A stretch of 64,000 nt of DNA. Source: Lunularia cruciata (lineage: Eukaryota; Streptophyta; Marchantiopsida; Lunulariales; Lunulariaceae). Shown piece after piece: positions 40,561 to 54,353 of the stretch. The notes under the pieces are model-generated. The model was not told where the DNA came from. It was given only the letters and a program-made list of their open reading frames with translations, and did not search any database. The position numbers were made by a program, and so were the translations under genes. The stretch is from contig OX419757.1 of the NCBI GenBank assembly GCA_948567375.1, positions 10,368,974 to 10,432,973 on the forward strand, in the 5' to 3' direction. Each line of letters begins with the position of its first letter. Position 1 is the stretch's first letter.

Positions 40561-43500
40561 TGGGAGTTATCAGACTTCTATTTAGAGTACCTCTTACCAA
40601 AGAGCCCTTTGGAGTGCATAGTAGAAGTAGTACCATCACTTTTGCCTCTCCAAGCTCTCTCTAATACAGATCTAGACCATGAAGTTCCCCTAGAGGTTAG
40701 ACTTGCTATTGACCACAACAAGTGCCATGATTGCATCAGTCCAAATGTGTTATCTGCCTTACGAAAAGATAGTGACGGATTTGTCATAAGTGCACCGGAT
40801 GGGGACTTATTCTATTACTCACTGCCAAGTTTGCAAACCACTTTTGATCATACCTTTGGTCATAATCCCATGGCAGACCATGTCCCCTTCACAAGGCAGA
40901 ACTATCAAAAGTTTAAATGCAAATATGAAGAAGAGGATCCCAACACCTTTCTGGAGTTTGAGGCCACCTTTGTAGCCAAAAAAAAGATACAGTAGCCAAC
41001 TGACTTTGGATATTTCCAAGTCTTTTGAAGAAGAAGGTGAGAAATTTGTATGCTCATGTGAGCCAAGATCCTAACAATGTTGATGATTGGCCAGCCCTCA
41101 AGATCAGTTTTTGGAGTGTTTTAGAGAGTAAGACTATGAAGAAAATGTGTTTGCTACTCTCAATAACTTGGAAAGGAAGAAGAACGAGAAGTTGCAAGAT
41201 TACATAGCGAGGTTCCAAAGTTTTTTGAACCAAGTGCCAAGAAGAGGAGCAATTCTGGGGTACTTGGGTGCACAAGTAATAGCTTGGTTCCTTGGCAGAC
41301 TTCCAATTGACTTGTGAGTCTTTGCCAATGAATGAGATCATGATACATTGCATTGAGTGGTCAAGTCAATAGAGCTATACAAATCTGCTTGGATGAACCT
41401 CTCAGGTATTCTGCACTAAGTATGAGCTACAAATAAGTCAAAGAAAAAATCAACCAAGGAACTCATAAATTTGTCCTTGGAGTCATCCAATGCATCTTCA
41501 TCTACAGAATCTTCTTTCGAGGAGTAAGAGAAGGAGAGGCACAAAGAGAAATGAGGCATTTGAAGACCCAAGGTGCAATACAACTCAAAGACACCTGCAT
41601 AGTTAGGTTTGAAGCTAGGAGACCTCATCAAAGAATTTTTTTGACCTCAAAATTCTAGATGGTTAGTGTGAGAGAATGATGAAAGGTTCTTTTGTATGCT
41701 TGACCAAATGTGTGGTGCATGACATGCAGGAAGTCTAGACATGCCAACATAGAGTGTTTTTTGCTGCTACCTTCCACATCAATGAACCAAATAGAATGGG
41801 CTCCTACTTGGGGAGACAACAAGTACTTTGTGGAGGAAGACAAACAGGTCTTTGCTATCCAAGAAGTAACTCCTACAATGAATCAGCCTATTGCTACAAT
41901 AGCCATTCATAGATATGTACCACTAGAGGGTGCTACTATTGAGCAATCAAGAAGGATTCCAGCTCCTATGCAAAATCCACCTCTTGGAGTGTGCTATAAC
42001 TATGGAGGCACTGGTTATTGGGCATCCAATTGTCAAAACCTAAAAGACCAACTCCTTATAACTTGTTGTGTGGGAATTGTAGGGCATTCAAGGTCCACAT
42101 GTCCTCATCCTTTGGTTCTTGAGGCAACCAATAAATTGTGTACCTTGCCTTATTCCACCTAAAGGAGACACCAAAGTTAACCATGTGAGCTTGGAAGAAC
42201 ATTAAGAGGAAGATCTAGCCTATTTAAAGGAGAAAGATGGCCTGACTTGGAGATCAACTGGGTTCATACTCAATTAGAGAGAAGAAGAAGATGAGTACCA
42301 CATTGACATTAGAATTTTCAGACTCTCCTTGACCAAATAAAATACACAAAGGTAAGAATCAGGAATTTTCCAAGCAAGAACACATTGTTGGAAAAGGTCA
42401 AGAGGAGTAGGAAAGGCAACAGACATGCAGTGATGTGCCTCTTGCCCCAATTGATAGTGCTTCCATTTAGAGTGCAGATGCTCTTGAGAGAAGCACTCCA
42501 AGTGGCACAACAAACCGCACTTTTTTTCTATCTTACATTTTCCATGAAGTGTAGCATCTTCTACATTAAGAGATGCATGTCTTACAAGAAAAAGACAAAT
42601 CAAAAGCAGGAGAGCACAAGCAGCGACTAGTGATAGTGCTACTATAGTGGAGGTGTGTTCAACTCCCAACTAAGGCTAACAAATCAAATTTGAGAGGTAC
42701 CATAGTCAATGATGTGATCAAGAAGAAGGAGGTCCTTGGCAAGAAGCAAAGAAAAGCCAATATGCTGGTAGGTAATACTCAATATGACATTGTATCAGAC
42801 TTATCTTCAGCCAAAGTAGATGTCACTTTTCCGTAGTTGTGGGAAGACGACAAGCTCTACAAGAATCAACTATCATTGGCACTTTGAAAGGTACAGAAGA
42901 GAAACCTACTTGAAGTGCTAGCCATTTAGAAAATATAACTTGAAGACTAAGGCCCCTTAGAAGTAGAAGTGGAAATCAAGGGATGTATGATCAAATCCGT
43001 ACCTACCAATTTTGGATTTGAGTTGAATTGATGATAGAAGATATTACTCATAGATTAGGATATATTACGTTTGAACCTACTCCTTGCATCTTGAGATTTG
43101 CTGATCAAACACAAAGAAGACCCTTGAGAATGGTGTCAAAGGTCCTGACCACTATTAGAAGAATGTCTATGTGTCAATTTGGTGAACATTACATTAATCT
43201 AAAAGATGGCACAATGCTAGTTAGACAATGCTAGTATTGACTCAACCGGACTTCAAGTAGTTGCACCTAATGAAGGATGAAATAGATAAATATCTCCAAG
43301 CTTGCATAATCCTTCCTGTGCTTAGTCCCCCATTGTGGTGGTACCTAAGAAAAAGACAAGAAAATTTTGAGTTTTTCAAGATTTCAAGAGGCTGAATGCA
43401 ATTACAAAAAGGATTGCCATCCCATGCACTTCATTGACACAATCTTAGATCAAGTTGCAAGCCATGAGTGCTATAATTTCTTGGATGGATTTTCAAGTTA

Positions 43501-45400
43501 CAACCAAGTAATCATTTGAGAGGAGGATAGGGACAATACTACCTTTACTACCAATTGGAGCACCTATGCTAACAACAAAATCCCATTCGGGTTATGCAAC
43601 ACACCTGTGACTTTTCAAAGGATGATGACAACCATCTTCAAGGAATACCTACACAAGTTTATGGAAATCTTTATAGATAATTTTTTTGTTTCCAAAAGAA
43701 AGGAGAACATTGGATAGATGCCAATCCACAAGACTATCCTTACACCTTGAGACATGCTTCTTTGCCATGAATGAAGAGATATCCTCAAACACCAAGTATA
43801 AGTAGAGGTGTGGAGGTAGATGTTGAAAAGGTCAAAGTGATCAAGCTTTGGAAGCACCAAGAAACTTGAGAGAAATTTGGGCTTTTCTAGGACATGTAGT
43901 TTGCTAAATAAGGTTATAGCAAAATATGCAACTTTGGCAGCACCGCTCACCAAACTATTGAAGAAATCAGAAGATTATGTGTGGTCAATGTAGCAAGAAT
44001 ATGCCTTTGTAGGAATGAAGACCAAGTTAGTAGAAGCACCCACCTATCATGCAAGCTCCTTATTGGGATAGCCTGTTTCATGTGTATGTATATAAGTCTT
44101 CAGCAGCAATAGGAGTTGTTCTTAGTCAGAGGACATTAGTAAGAAATATTTTTCAATTTATTTTGCTACACAACTCTTGAGAAAAAATTCACTCCTACCA
44201 AAAGAGAGGCATTTGGAATGGTGTATGAATGTAAAATTGCAGTATTCTTGCACAAGATGGGACCATATCAGATCAAAGGGATCTTGCTGTTCAAGTTGGG
44301 ACCAGACAAAGTACTTTGGTGTTGTCTAGAAGCCTCAAAAGTTGGAGGAGTAATGCAAGCATTTCACTTGGAAGCTAAAAGAGGGCACTTTGTGTTGAAG
44401 AACACTATGAAGAAGGTATTGGCAATAGGATATTGGTGGCCAATAATGTACAAGGATGTACACAAGGTCAAGAGGTGCAATGCATGTCAGAGGATTGGAA
44501 GACCTACTTCATCAATGCAATGGTCATTACGTCCCATCTGCCATTAGCACCATTTGAGAAGTGGGAGATAGACTTTGTTGGAAAGATCCAACCCATCATG
44601 AAGGTACCCAAAAATAGGTACATTTTGGTTTGTACCAATTATGACACAAAGATGGTAGGGACCAAAGCTACTTGGAGGGATGATGCTCACACAATGGCTG
44701 AATTTTTCTTTTGTAACATTATCTCTTTGTATGTTGTCCCTTGGAGTTAGTCAGTGATAGAGGACTGCACTTCCTAAAGAGATTGAGAGAGTCTCTCACA
44801 AAGTATATTCAAATTTAGCATAGAAAGACCACTCCTTACAATCCAACGGGCTATCATGTAAGATTCTTAACAAGGTCATTGTTAACTATGCTTATGATTG
44901 GGATCCCAAAGCTACTTGCTGCATTGTGGGCATACAGCACTCCATAGGAGATTACCACCAAGCAGACACCATAACTTGCATCCCATCATGCCAATGGAAT
45001 TCAAAGTACTCACCTACCAAATACTCTTTGAAGAGCACATATCTATAAAAGATAGTCAAGCATTCTAACTTCAACACCTTATGTATCTAAAGGAACAAAG
45101 GGAGGACTTGAACAAGTGCAAAAAGGAGAATCAACAATTGAGGAAGGAATAACATGACAAGAGGATCAAATTTGTTCAGGTTGTGCAAGTGGACTTCGTG
45201 CTACTGTATGATAGTTGGCATAAGTTCTTTCCATGAAAACTCCATCTCTGATGGATGGGACCATAAAAGGTGTATCAATCCTATGATAATGGATCACTTA
45301 AACTCGGAGATCTAGAAGGTAACATTTTTGCTACTCAAGTGAATGGATGGTAAATATGAAAGTACTTTGCTTAAGTAATTGCAAGGAATCAGTCCCTTGT
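40560..45400 (+). mobile_element. Decayed Ty3/gypsy gag-pol
   Basis: Gag from about 40600 (NYQKFKCKYEEEDPNTFLEFEA near 40900-40965), a knuckle remnant near 41990-42040 (CYNYGGTGYWASNC), a protease-RT linker with DITHRLGYITFEPTPCILRF near 43035-43095, RT from about 43260 to 43800, RNase H remnants to about 44260, integrase zinc domain (GYWWPIMYKDVHKVKRCNAC, 44430-44490) and core (EIDFVGK near 44568-44588). The integrase zinc-domain style is that of non-chromodomain Ty3/gypsy elements such as Athila. It is a fossil broken in dozens of places. Confidence 0.7.
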
Positions 45401-46970
45401 GTTTGTGGGGATGCTCACATTTTCTAATAATTTACTTTTCTTGATCATATCAAGCTTAGGTGCTAAGAGAACCATGGAGAATGATAAAATTATTGGGAGA
45501 AGTGCCTTAGATGGAGAGGTACTTGGAAGAGTGACCCTAGCAAGAACTGGCCTTGCTCAAGGCTCCAAAGAGGAAGAATACCACCCCAAAGAAGAAATCT
45601 CTTGCTTTAGCCAAGAAGTCAAAGGGTTGAACTATTGAATGTACTCTTTGGAAGATAAATCTAAGGGCATTGAGGCTAATGAAGATGAAGACAAGGAGGA
45701 GTAGGGCTCCTTCCCTCTAAAAGGATCAACCTCCATCATAAGAGATAACAAAGAAGAAGTAGAAACTTGGGATATCCTCAATTTGCTACCCAAGTGTAAG
45801 ACCAGGACATGGACAAGGGCCCTACAGATGAAGAAGAACACATGATAGAAGAAGATGCATTGCTTGAGCAAGCACCTTGAGTCCCAAAGTTCAAGATCAA
45901 GAAGCCACAATAGAACTGCAAGATTGGGCTGAGTGCTTGAAGGACTAGGAAGTTTGGCCAAGAGAAGGAGAAGGGGCCAATGATTACATAGAGGAAGAAG
46001 ATTGCATCACCTACAATGCCAAAGAAGAGGAGGAAATCAATATTCTACTAGATCTTCTTCCAGCTGCACCGGAATTGCATATCAAAATGCAGGAAGTACC
46101 TCCAACATCCAAGTCGGTGCAAATGCAAGATGGCTCAAATTTGATCATCCACTTAATGGGCCCTGCACTACACTTAATGGAAGTATTATTGCCCCAATAC
46201 CAAGATGAGTGCCCTGATGTATTGGACTACACCACATTGATCAAGGCCATGCACAAGCATGTTCATACTTGGGAGGCAAAAGAGGACTTGGTGAAGGATG
46301 AGGCGGCAAAGGCCAAAGACATATACAAGGTAGAGGCTTTGAAGGTAAGTGCCTTTATGCAAGAGAACCAGGAGTTAAATATGAGAGGTGTCACTATTGA
46401 GAAAAAATAAATTATCAAGCATCTAAGACGAACGGGTTTGAAGGAGATTGGAAGGCTCTCCACCTCAAGTTTGATCAGTTCAAGAAGGAAGCCAAAAACC
46501 AACTTTGCAGCAAGTGCCAAGAAGTAGACAAAAGTTGGAGTGCTTTGCAAGTGAAGCATGATTGAGTAGTAATGTTGGAGCTGCAGATGCAAGAGTATCA
46601 GATGGAAGTGATAGTTCAATTGGAATATCTTGGCAAGGAGGTAGAAGAAAGAGTGAAGCATGTAGAAAGCCTCCAAGTACTAGAGGAACAGAAGGCCAAA
46701 TGGAGTAGGCAGCCAAAGCAAAGGAAGGAAGATCAGTTGAAGGCATTGCACCAATTGGAAGAAACCTAGGCCTTGTTCATGGAGATGTTGAAGGATGTTG
46801 AAGGAGCAATGTGGGCCTTGAGGACTAAATGCTATGAATTGAAGATGCAGGTCTAATGCTTGTAGAATCAAGGTTACGAGGAGGAGCACATGAACAACTT
46901 CTCTATGCACTTGAAGAAGCATGTAGAAAAGAAGGTCAATAAAGTATACTAAGACCTTCTTTCTAAATAT
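45400..46970 (+). pseudogene. Extra coding region after integrase, coiled-coil-like
   Basis: Follows the integrase on the same strand. The open stretches (45399-45638, 46075-46410, 46572-46769) are acidic or rich in E, K, Q and L, with heptad-like spacing in KALHQLEE and EYLGKEVEERVKHVESLQVL. It sits where env-like or other third ORFs lie in Athila-type elements. No signal peptide or membrane segment was seen, so an envelope role is not supported. Broken. Its function is unknown. Confidence 0.4.
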
Positions 46971-47099
46971 TTCTAGGTATCAAGCCCAATCAGACCAATT
47001 GATAAGATACTTGACAGGTGAAAAAAGCCCTTCACTCCTCGTAGCTCCAACCCAAAGCATTCCCCCAAAAGGGGTCCTTCAGCAAAAGATGCACTCTTT

Positions 47100-47950
47100 A
47101 GTAAGGATTAGGTAGTTGGATTTGTATAGTAGTTGAGCAATTGGAGTAGGCCATCCATGCCTGCACTTAGTGTTACATGTATTTTAGAGGAGTGCACTCA
47201 GAGTTAAGTGACACTTGGAGTTGTAGAAAATTGAGGATGAGTACACTTGAAATTGTACTACACTCGGAGTTGTATATACTTGAAGAGGAGGACCCTTGGG
47301 TTTGTATAGTTACTTGGGGTTTTACACTAAAAATAGATTATGTACAATTTGATATCTCCCCTACCACATGTAGGAGCCTAATCATTCTACAGATGATTAG
47401 GATAAGATAAGTTTAGGATAATAGAATCAATGATGGACAGTTTAGACTCAAATTTTTCATGATTCAATTGGGATTCTGAGTCCTTTGGCTTGGAGCCAGA
47501 CTTGTATATAAGGCTAAGTGCTATAAGCACTTGTGTTCATCCATTCTTTTGTGTAATACAAGCTTTGATTACAAGTAAAGAATGCTCTTACTTCTTTGCA
47601 AGTTATGTGTCCTACATTTTGTATTCTATTTCAATGTCTAAGAGGTGAGGAATTTCAAATTAGGTCATAAATGCTTAGTCCCAAGCAGGTACTTGCCACT
47701 TATCAATGTGTGAATTGAAGAATTCAAAGGAGTGAACTTGTGCAATGAGTGGATTGGGAAGCTCACCATACAAGCAGTGCCATTGAACTAAAAAGTTTAG
47801 ACAAGAAGTAGCCGGAAGCTTAGTCATGCAAGTTGTGTCTTCTAGGAAGGGTTGAACACATTTACAAGCATTGCATCTTTGGAATGGAATAACACTCAAA
47901 GTTGGAGGAACCATCACCTTCAAGAGCAATCCCGGCTATATTTTAGAGTG
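47100..47950 (+). repeat. LTR-like sequence with a TATA box
   Basis: Non-coding, with the repeated phrase CTTGGAGTTGTA and variants (about 47205-47310), a TATA-like TGTATATAAGG near 47502-47512, then T/C-rich sequence (CATCCATTCTTTTGTG). Position and content fit the 3' LTR of the element at 40560-46970, but its ends are not defined. Confidence 0.4.
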
Positions 47951-47994
47951 AAAGTGATTAGTTTTGTGATTTTATTTTTGTTATTGTGTGCCAT

Positions 47995-49115
47995 AGAAGG
48001 TGACACTACCCTCTTTTAGAAGTGTTTTCTGCCCATGAGGTTAAATAGGGACAATAAAAAAACTGAGATTTGGTGACAAGTGCATGTTTCACTTCACTTT
48101 CGAGCATTTCCAAATAGTATCCTCATGGGAATAAACTGTTCTTATTGATTGTACTAGAAGTACATTGATAGTGAGCCATCACAATAGCCATTGAATCTTT
48201 CCACGGCCAAGTAGGAAATGTATAAAAGTTTAGGCCTAATGTTCACCGGGTCCATTCAGTGCATCCTTCTTCTGCAAGTAATTATGAAGTTTATACCATC
48301 AAGACTCATGAGTTGGTGTAGATGTATTAGTATGCACTCTGAATGAATGACAGTATGCTTAGCAAATGGAGGAGTGATGAATCCTGAGATACAAGCCAAA
48401 GCACTAGACTGTTGTGTTGCATTTATTTGGAGCTAGAGTGCATCACTCTAAGAGTTTTGCCAGAGTCAAAAATGATATAGTAAAGGGCATATGCAGGTCT
48501 GACATCTGATCAAGTAACACCTTTATGTATGATTGAGTAGTGCAAATTGTTTTAGACTCCCATAGCATTGTACTTTAGGAAGGATAAAACGTTGTGTTAC
48601 TGTTGTAGTATTTGGAGTGATCAAAATTCAAAACCTCTTACTTTGGTTTAGTTCACAAAATCATTAGGCACCATTTGTGCAAGTTAGTAGCAGGTTGCAT
48701 TTTGTATAATTGATGGCAAGAGTATTGTATGAATCATGGCTCCTACAAACCACACTATGGTATCTTGAGTCTTGGATGGATAACCAGTGAAAAAAACGTT
48801 TCTAGAAAAAAGTGAATTTTGTTATGAATGAACCCATTCTTTCTTAGGAATCCCTTGGATTTGAACTTTTAGTACACAAGAGAATAGATTACTTAGAGTT
48901 TTGTAGTGTCCTTGGTTTTAGTGACATTACCCTCTTTTGGGAATGATGATGCAATAAGAGGTTAAACAACAAATAATAAATTGTCATCATTGTGACCTTA
49001 TTTGTTGCATTTTAGTTCACTCTAACTTGTATCCTTGAGAGATACTTGTTCTTACCTGTTAATACCTGTTCTTAGCTATTATACCACAAGTACGTTAATA
49101 TTGAGTCACCAAACT
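47995..49115 (+). repeat. Direct repeat pair, probably LTR pieces
   Basis: The block at about 47995-48190 (GTGACACTACCCTCTTTT ...) recurs in diverged form at about 48915-49115 (GTGACATTACCCTCTTTT ...), about 920 bp apart. Coding-like gag sequence starts soon after the second copy, so this may be the LTR end and leader of the next element. Otherwise no gene was seen from 47950 to 49200. Confidence 0.45.
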
Positions 49116-49199
49116 TTTGGCAGTGCTTCAAGGGAAACACTCCTTGGATTGGCTAAAACCAAGATAGTACAAGACCATGCAAGTCATCAAGAGAGTACC

Positions 49200-51870
49200 A
49201 CATGACAACCAAGTGCTAAACATTCAAGTCCCTCATGAATAGAGATTTTTGTTGAGACACCAACAAAAGGAGAATGTAGAAGGTTCCACATCATCTAGAA
49301 AAACTCAAGAAGGGTTTGACATTCTTGAGAGAAAAATTGAGTGGACGATTAATCTTTTCACCTGGTGCCTTTCCACAAAAAAAGGGGATTGGGGCTTAAA
49401 AGCATCAATTACCCACTACTCCATGCTGGTCCTAAGCTTACCACTACAAAATCCTCTTCTACAAGCAGTCCCTTGGTAGATTGGGACAAGTAGCAAGAAC
49501 CCTCTCAAGCAATCTTGAACCCTCTGTGGAGTTTTCCACTAAAGAATCAAAATACTTATTTGAAGAAGGAGAAAGCAAAGTCTATGGTGGTACCAATCTT
49601 GAAAATTTGTTCAAACCAAAAAAAAATCCATTCTTTCACCCCAAACTAAAGGTTGCAGCCCCTCCTAGTTCACCATCACCACTTATAGCTAATCATGTCC
49701 ACTTCACTTGCCAAAAGTTTAAGGGTCAAGACAAGGAAGATGCCAAGATAATTTTTTATGCAAGTTCAAGGCCATCTTAGTCACAAATCAAGAGGATGAT
49801 GATGATGCCAACATGTAACATCCATTGGTGCATGTATACTCTATAGGTATATTACATTTTCTATTGCAAGTAGTTGAGAAATATTATCTACATTTAGCCA
49901 CACTTCTACATTAGTCATGATTAGCTAGAGCTAGTCCTAGCTAAGATAAAGTTGACCCTATTTTGGAGGAAGAGAAAAGAGTAAGCATCACTATTTTGTC
50001 TTCTAGTGTATGGCCTTGGTATTATTCTTAGTTATTTGGCCTTGAGGAAAGACTTGAGAACTCTTGGACCCACAAGCCTGGTTGGTGCAGAGTTTTCTAT
50101 AGTCCAAGGATAGCCCATGTGAAGGAATCCTTGACTTAGTTGGTAGGTGAGGATAAGATCACCTACTCATGGGATTATGCCCATGTGCTTGGATATTCTT
50201 TTAGACTTTTGACTTTTAGCCTAATAACTTGAATTAATCCAGTACTTAGTAATTTTGGTGTATAACTTTCTCACAATTATATAAGCTCTAGATGAGGAGT
50301 TACTTATCATCCTTCCATTTGCAATTATCTCTCTCTCATTGAGTTCTCTACTAAGAAATGAGTTTGAGTCTTAGAGTGCCTTGGAGTTCTAGCCTTGGAG
50401 GAGTTTGATGGATTTTTGGTTCTTTTCCTTCTTAGTCCATGGTGCACTACCCTAATAGCCATTAGAGATACATTTTGAGTGAGAGATAGACCCGGCTCAC
50501 ATATTGACTTCAAAAATTCAAGAGTCTACTTTGGAAGAAAGCTCACAAATGGTAAACTCACATAAGCCAAGATCCCATCCGTGTTACAAACTAGTCCACA
50601 CTCCAAGACCAGTTGTTAAATCATTTTCACAAATTGGACCATGAAGCCAATGTGTTTGCAACAATATGAAATGAAAATGAAAGGAGAAGTTGAGGGACTA
50701 CATAACGAAGTTACACATTCTGCTGAGTTGAGTACCTCATAGAGGTGCCGCTTTAGGCTACTTGGACATAAAAGTGGTACTTTGGTTCTTGGGTGGCTTG
50801 CCACTAGACCTTCAGACCTTTGCTAAAGAATGGGACCATGACATGTTAGCAAAAGTATTGAAATCTGCCAAGTTGGATGAATCCGCCCATCTACATCTAC
50901 CTAAGAAAATGGCTCATGGGCAAGGTGCAAAGAAAGTAATGAAGGGATCAAAAAGAAGAGCACCTTCATTTTCATTTGACACATTTAGTGAAAATTCTTC
51001 ATCCAAATTTTCATCCTCGTACAATGAAAGGACTAATGCAAGGAGTGGAAGGGACACCATTTCCAATCAGTAGGAACCAACCCTAAGGTGTCAGCACGGT
51101 TGGATACCAAGTTGAAGAAACTTATCAAGGAGTTTTTGGACTTCAAAGTCCAATTGGTTGGGGGATAGGAAAGATGTAAAGTGCATTCCTAAGCCCAACC
51201 CAATATTTGGTGTCAACCTATGGCAAGACTGGACACGGAGTGCAGGAGTAATCACCCTTCCTCTTCAATATACCAAGAAGAGTGGGTGCCGATGTGGGAT
51301 GAGCAAGCATACTATGGAGTGGAGGAAGACCAAGTGTTTTTGATACAAAATGTCCTTCCAGAGGTGCTTGGAAACTCGGCCTATGCTATTCCTTGTTTTA
51401 TACCCATAGAGTATGCTCTTGATATGCCACAACAAAGGATGATGCCATCACGGCAAGGAAATACACCAAGCTCATGTTATAATTGTGGGGCTAATGACAT
51501 TGGGCCTCCAATTGTCCAGAACCATGTAGTACAGTACCCTACGTCCCATTGTGTGGAAATGCAAAGGTTAAGGGCATGTGCAAGCAAATTACTCCCAACC
51601 ATTGGTGCCAAAACCACCGGTACAATATGTGAACGTGCCACCCAAATCAGGCAAAGTTGCCCAAGTATACCATGTCACATTTGAAGATCCTAAAGAAGGA
51701 GACCCTCCCCTACCCAACAAAGAAAACAAGGGCTCCGATGAGGAAGTGGGTCATGACAGTACCAATGTCTCCATCTTTTACATCTTTAGCATTACAACTT
51801 CTTCACTTGCTTTACCTAAGGTTCTCCATTTGGCCCAATTTCCTCCTTTTCAATTTCTAGATTAGTATCT
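49200..51870 (+). pseudogene. gag fragment of a second copy of the 40.5-kb family, split by a solo LTR
   Basis: Coding-like on the + strand before (49249-49780) and after (about 50510-51865) the solo LTR. HVHFTCQKFKGQDKEDAK (near 49697-49750) parallels HVPFTRQNYQKFKCKYEEED of the 40.5-kb gag. A knuckle-like CYNCGANDIGPP lies near 51475-51510, followed by an acidic stretch with EDPKEGDPPLPNKENKG. No RT was found downstream. Broken. Confidence 0.6.
49814..50501 (+). mobile_element. Solo LTR of the OTA family
   Basis: 688 bp, TGTAACATCC...GGCTCACA, aligned end to end with the young LTR but strongly diverged. No internal region or partner LTR lies next to it. It interrupts the gag at 49200-51870. 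The family palindrome is present in near form (GACTTGAGAACTCTT near 50050-50066). No exact target duplication was seen. Confidence 0.88.
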
Positions 51871-53043
51871 TAAGTACATCTTTCAAAGTATCCAATGTAC
51901 TCTTTCTTCTCTTTTTTGTGATGGAGATCTTATTCAAAAGTTTGATTCATGCTCAAATAGTGACTTCTTATTGATTTGTTTTAAGTGCACATTCCTCTAG
52001 TTATGAGATTATGCTCCATGATCATCCAATTTTTGTTTAATGTAATTTTTGATGATTTTATTTATTATGGTTTGGATTGAAATACAATATGCAAGGTACA
52101 CCATGGTAATTTGAGTTTTCTCTTGGAAAAATCCTCACAATTATTGGATAAGGTAATATTAGTCATAGATTTGATTTGTGAGTGGACTCTCTGTCTCCTT
52201 AGCCAAAGCTTTTGTTCCATGAATATGAGCTCTCACTATACCTTTTGATAATTCACACTTAATACTCATCTTAACTCTAAGATTCTTATGAAACCAGTGA
52301 GTTAGTGTCATTGTTGAATCATTATATTGTGAAATTTATCAAGTTGTATAATTATTGACACTCTCTTCAAGTGCGTGGTAAGTTATATCAAAATAGTTCT
52401 GCTTCATTATGTTAGTTTTATGAATTGAAATTTATACAAGAACATTTCTTTTACTTCTTGCAAGCTGTATATCTTGATGACAAATTCTTGTGCAAAAGTG
52501 GCCAGTTCATTGTGGCTAGTAATGCATTGATTTCTTTTCCTCTTAACAGCATCAGTTACAAATGAACCATGAATGCCATCCATGGTTATAGGGACTCCCA
52601 TCAAGCTTCCCATTAAAGATGTGTATATGTATTTGTAACTTCACCTCTTGATCTTTGTGCAATAGGGCCAAATTATCAAGATTCTTGATGACCAAGCATG
52701 AGTCTATCTTGATGCTCTTTTTGCCTCCATTCATCTTATTTTGGCTTGAGGTTCACTTGCTCTTAGTGGTCAATTTGTCATCCATAAATAAGGTCATCAC
52801 TCATCAATTTCCAAATGTGGCTTATGAGATTAGCTATTGATTCTAAATAGGCTTAAAGGTAAATGTTAAGGGTAAAGCTTCATTGGACAAGTAATTTTAT
52901 GTGGATGTAGTTACTAAAAGTAGATTATTCAGACCAAGTAGACTTTTTTCTCTCCAAAATTAGACATTTGTAACTTAAAAAGGTATATTTTTGCTCATAA
53001 ACATACAAGTATTTGATAAGAGACATAGAGACATTTAGAAAAT

Positions 53044-53049
<6 letters not shown>
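51871..53049. other. AT-rich stretch without a recognised gene
   Basis: Two overlapping minus-strand open frames, 52552-52734 and 52407-52613, read as ordinary soluble protein sequence (for example KIDSCLVIKNLDNLALLHKD and HNELATFAQEFVIKIYSLQE). I do not recognise them. They may be remains of a gene or element, or chance. The rest shows no coding signal. Confidence 0.3.

Positions 53050-53097
<48 letters not shown>
53050..53097. repeat. (TA)n microsatellite
   Basis: Uninterrupted TA repeat of 48 bases, 24 units. It is likely to vary in length between individuals and is a common site of assembly error. Confidence 0.98.
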
Positions 53098-53102
<5 letters not shown>

Positions 53103-54353
53103 TTAATCAATTATAAAAAAAAAAATTTAAATGATTGGTTAAGATTAATGATGTTATAACTAAAAATTAATTTACTGAAGAATGATTTTTTATTGAATAC
53201 TTTAATGCTTAAAAAAAGAAATTTTTCTTTTCTGAATTGTAGATAAATAAATAAATTAATTAAAAATGTAAATTACTCAAATATTAGAGTGTTATATAAT
53301 TTCCCTTGGCTATGTAAGCCCATCCCTTTGGAATTTTGTAGCCTAATCTTGTAACCTTGTTCAATGGACAGAACCACAAGGTACTTATCACCTTCCATCC
53401 CATTCTTATCTGCTATTCTATCTTACTCGACCACACCTTTCACTTACTTCATATGTGCACCTATTTGAACATGTCATCTATTATGTATCCATGTACAATC
53501 TATTCTTAACAATATTCAATAGTACCTTAGATAGAAAAAGAAATAAAGAGAAGGGGAGTATTGCATCAGTTATGCAAAATAATCCTCCCGATTACCTACC
53601 AAAACCAAACAATGGAAGAACAAATAATGGACAATAAAGAAGATTGTAGTCCATGTGAAAGGAAAGGTTGTGATAAATCCAAACGGAGCTAGGACCAAAT
53701 ATGAGAATAAAGATGACAATTTAACCATACCCACTAAGAAGTAGTACATCTCTGAAAGGAACCATTTCAAGATGGGCTTTGATTCATGAAGGAGAAGGAA
53801 CAGTATAAAGGATGGATGATTTAATTTAGCCCGGGGCCGAAATTTTCTAGTGATAGTGATAATTGCCAAAAAGAGTTTTGCCCACCGAGATGGACATAGT
53901 TACTCCTGATATGTTTCATAATATGTACTTTACGAAGTCCTCAAAGATCAAGACTAGACAATAATATACATAATGAAACAAGTAATAGAACACCATCAAT
54001 ACTCATATAATGAAGAATAAATTTATACAGTATAATAAACACAAGTGAAACAAAGTAAATATACAACAGAACAAATAAAGTTCAGCAAAGCTATGGCGCA
54101 TAGAGCACAATTTTTGGAATTTTATTTATTTCTAGAGTAAATAAATTCTCGAGTTAGCTTCCAGAATAGATAGATCCTTCTCAGTTTACTTTTCAAAATA
54201 ACGATTCTACATCATTGTTTTTGAAGAAGAATAAGCTTCAAGATTAACAGCGTGCTCATGCTGTGATTGTTTTCAGAAATAGTGGTTGTTATCAAGGCTT
54301 CCAATCGAAAGGAGCTTCAGATTACTAGAGACTGGCATCGAAAGCCGTATTTC
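53098..54353. other. No recognised gene
   Basis: AT-rich DNA with short A and T runs to about 53290, then mixed sequence. Short open frames (53455-53637 on +, 53570-53869 on -) have no recognisable content. Confidence 0.4.

Noticed and set aside
45400-46970. Envelope gene after integrase
   Set aside because: No signal peptide, membrane segment or glycosylation-rich region was visible. The sequence is charged and coiled-coil-like.
52407-52734. A minus-strand host gene
   Set aside because: Two short overlapping frames with no recognised domain, no start context and no splice pattern I could support. Noted only as coding-like.
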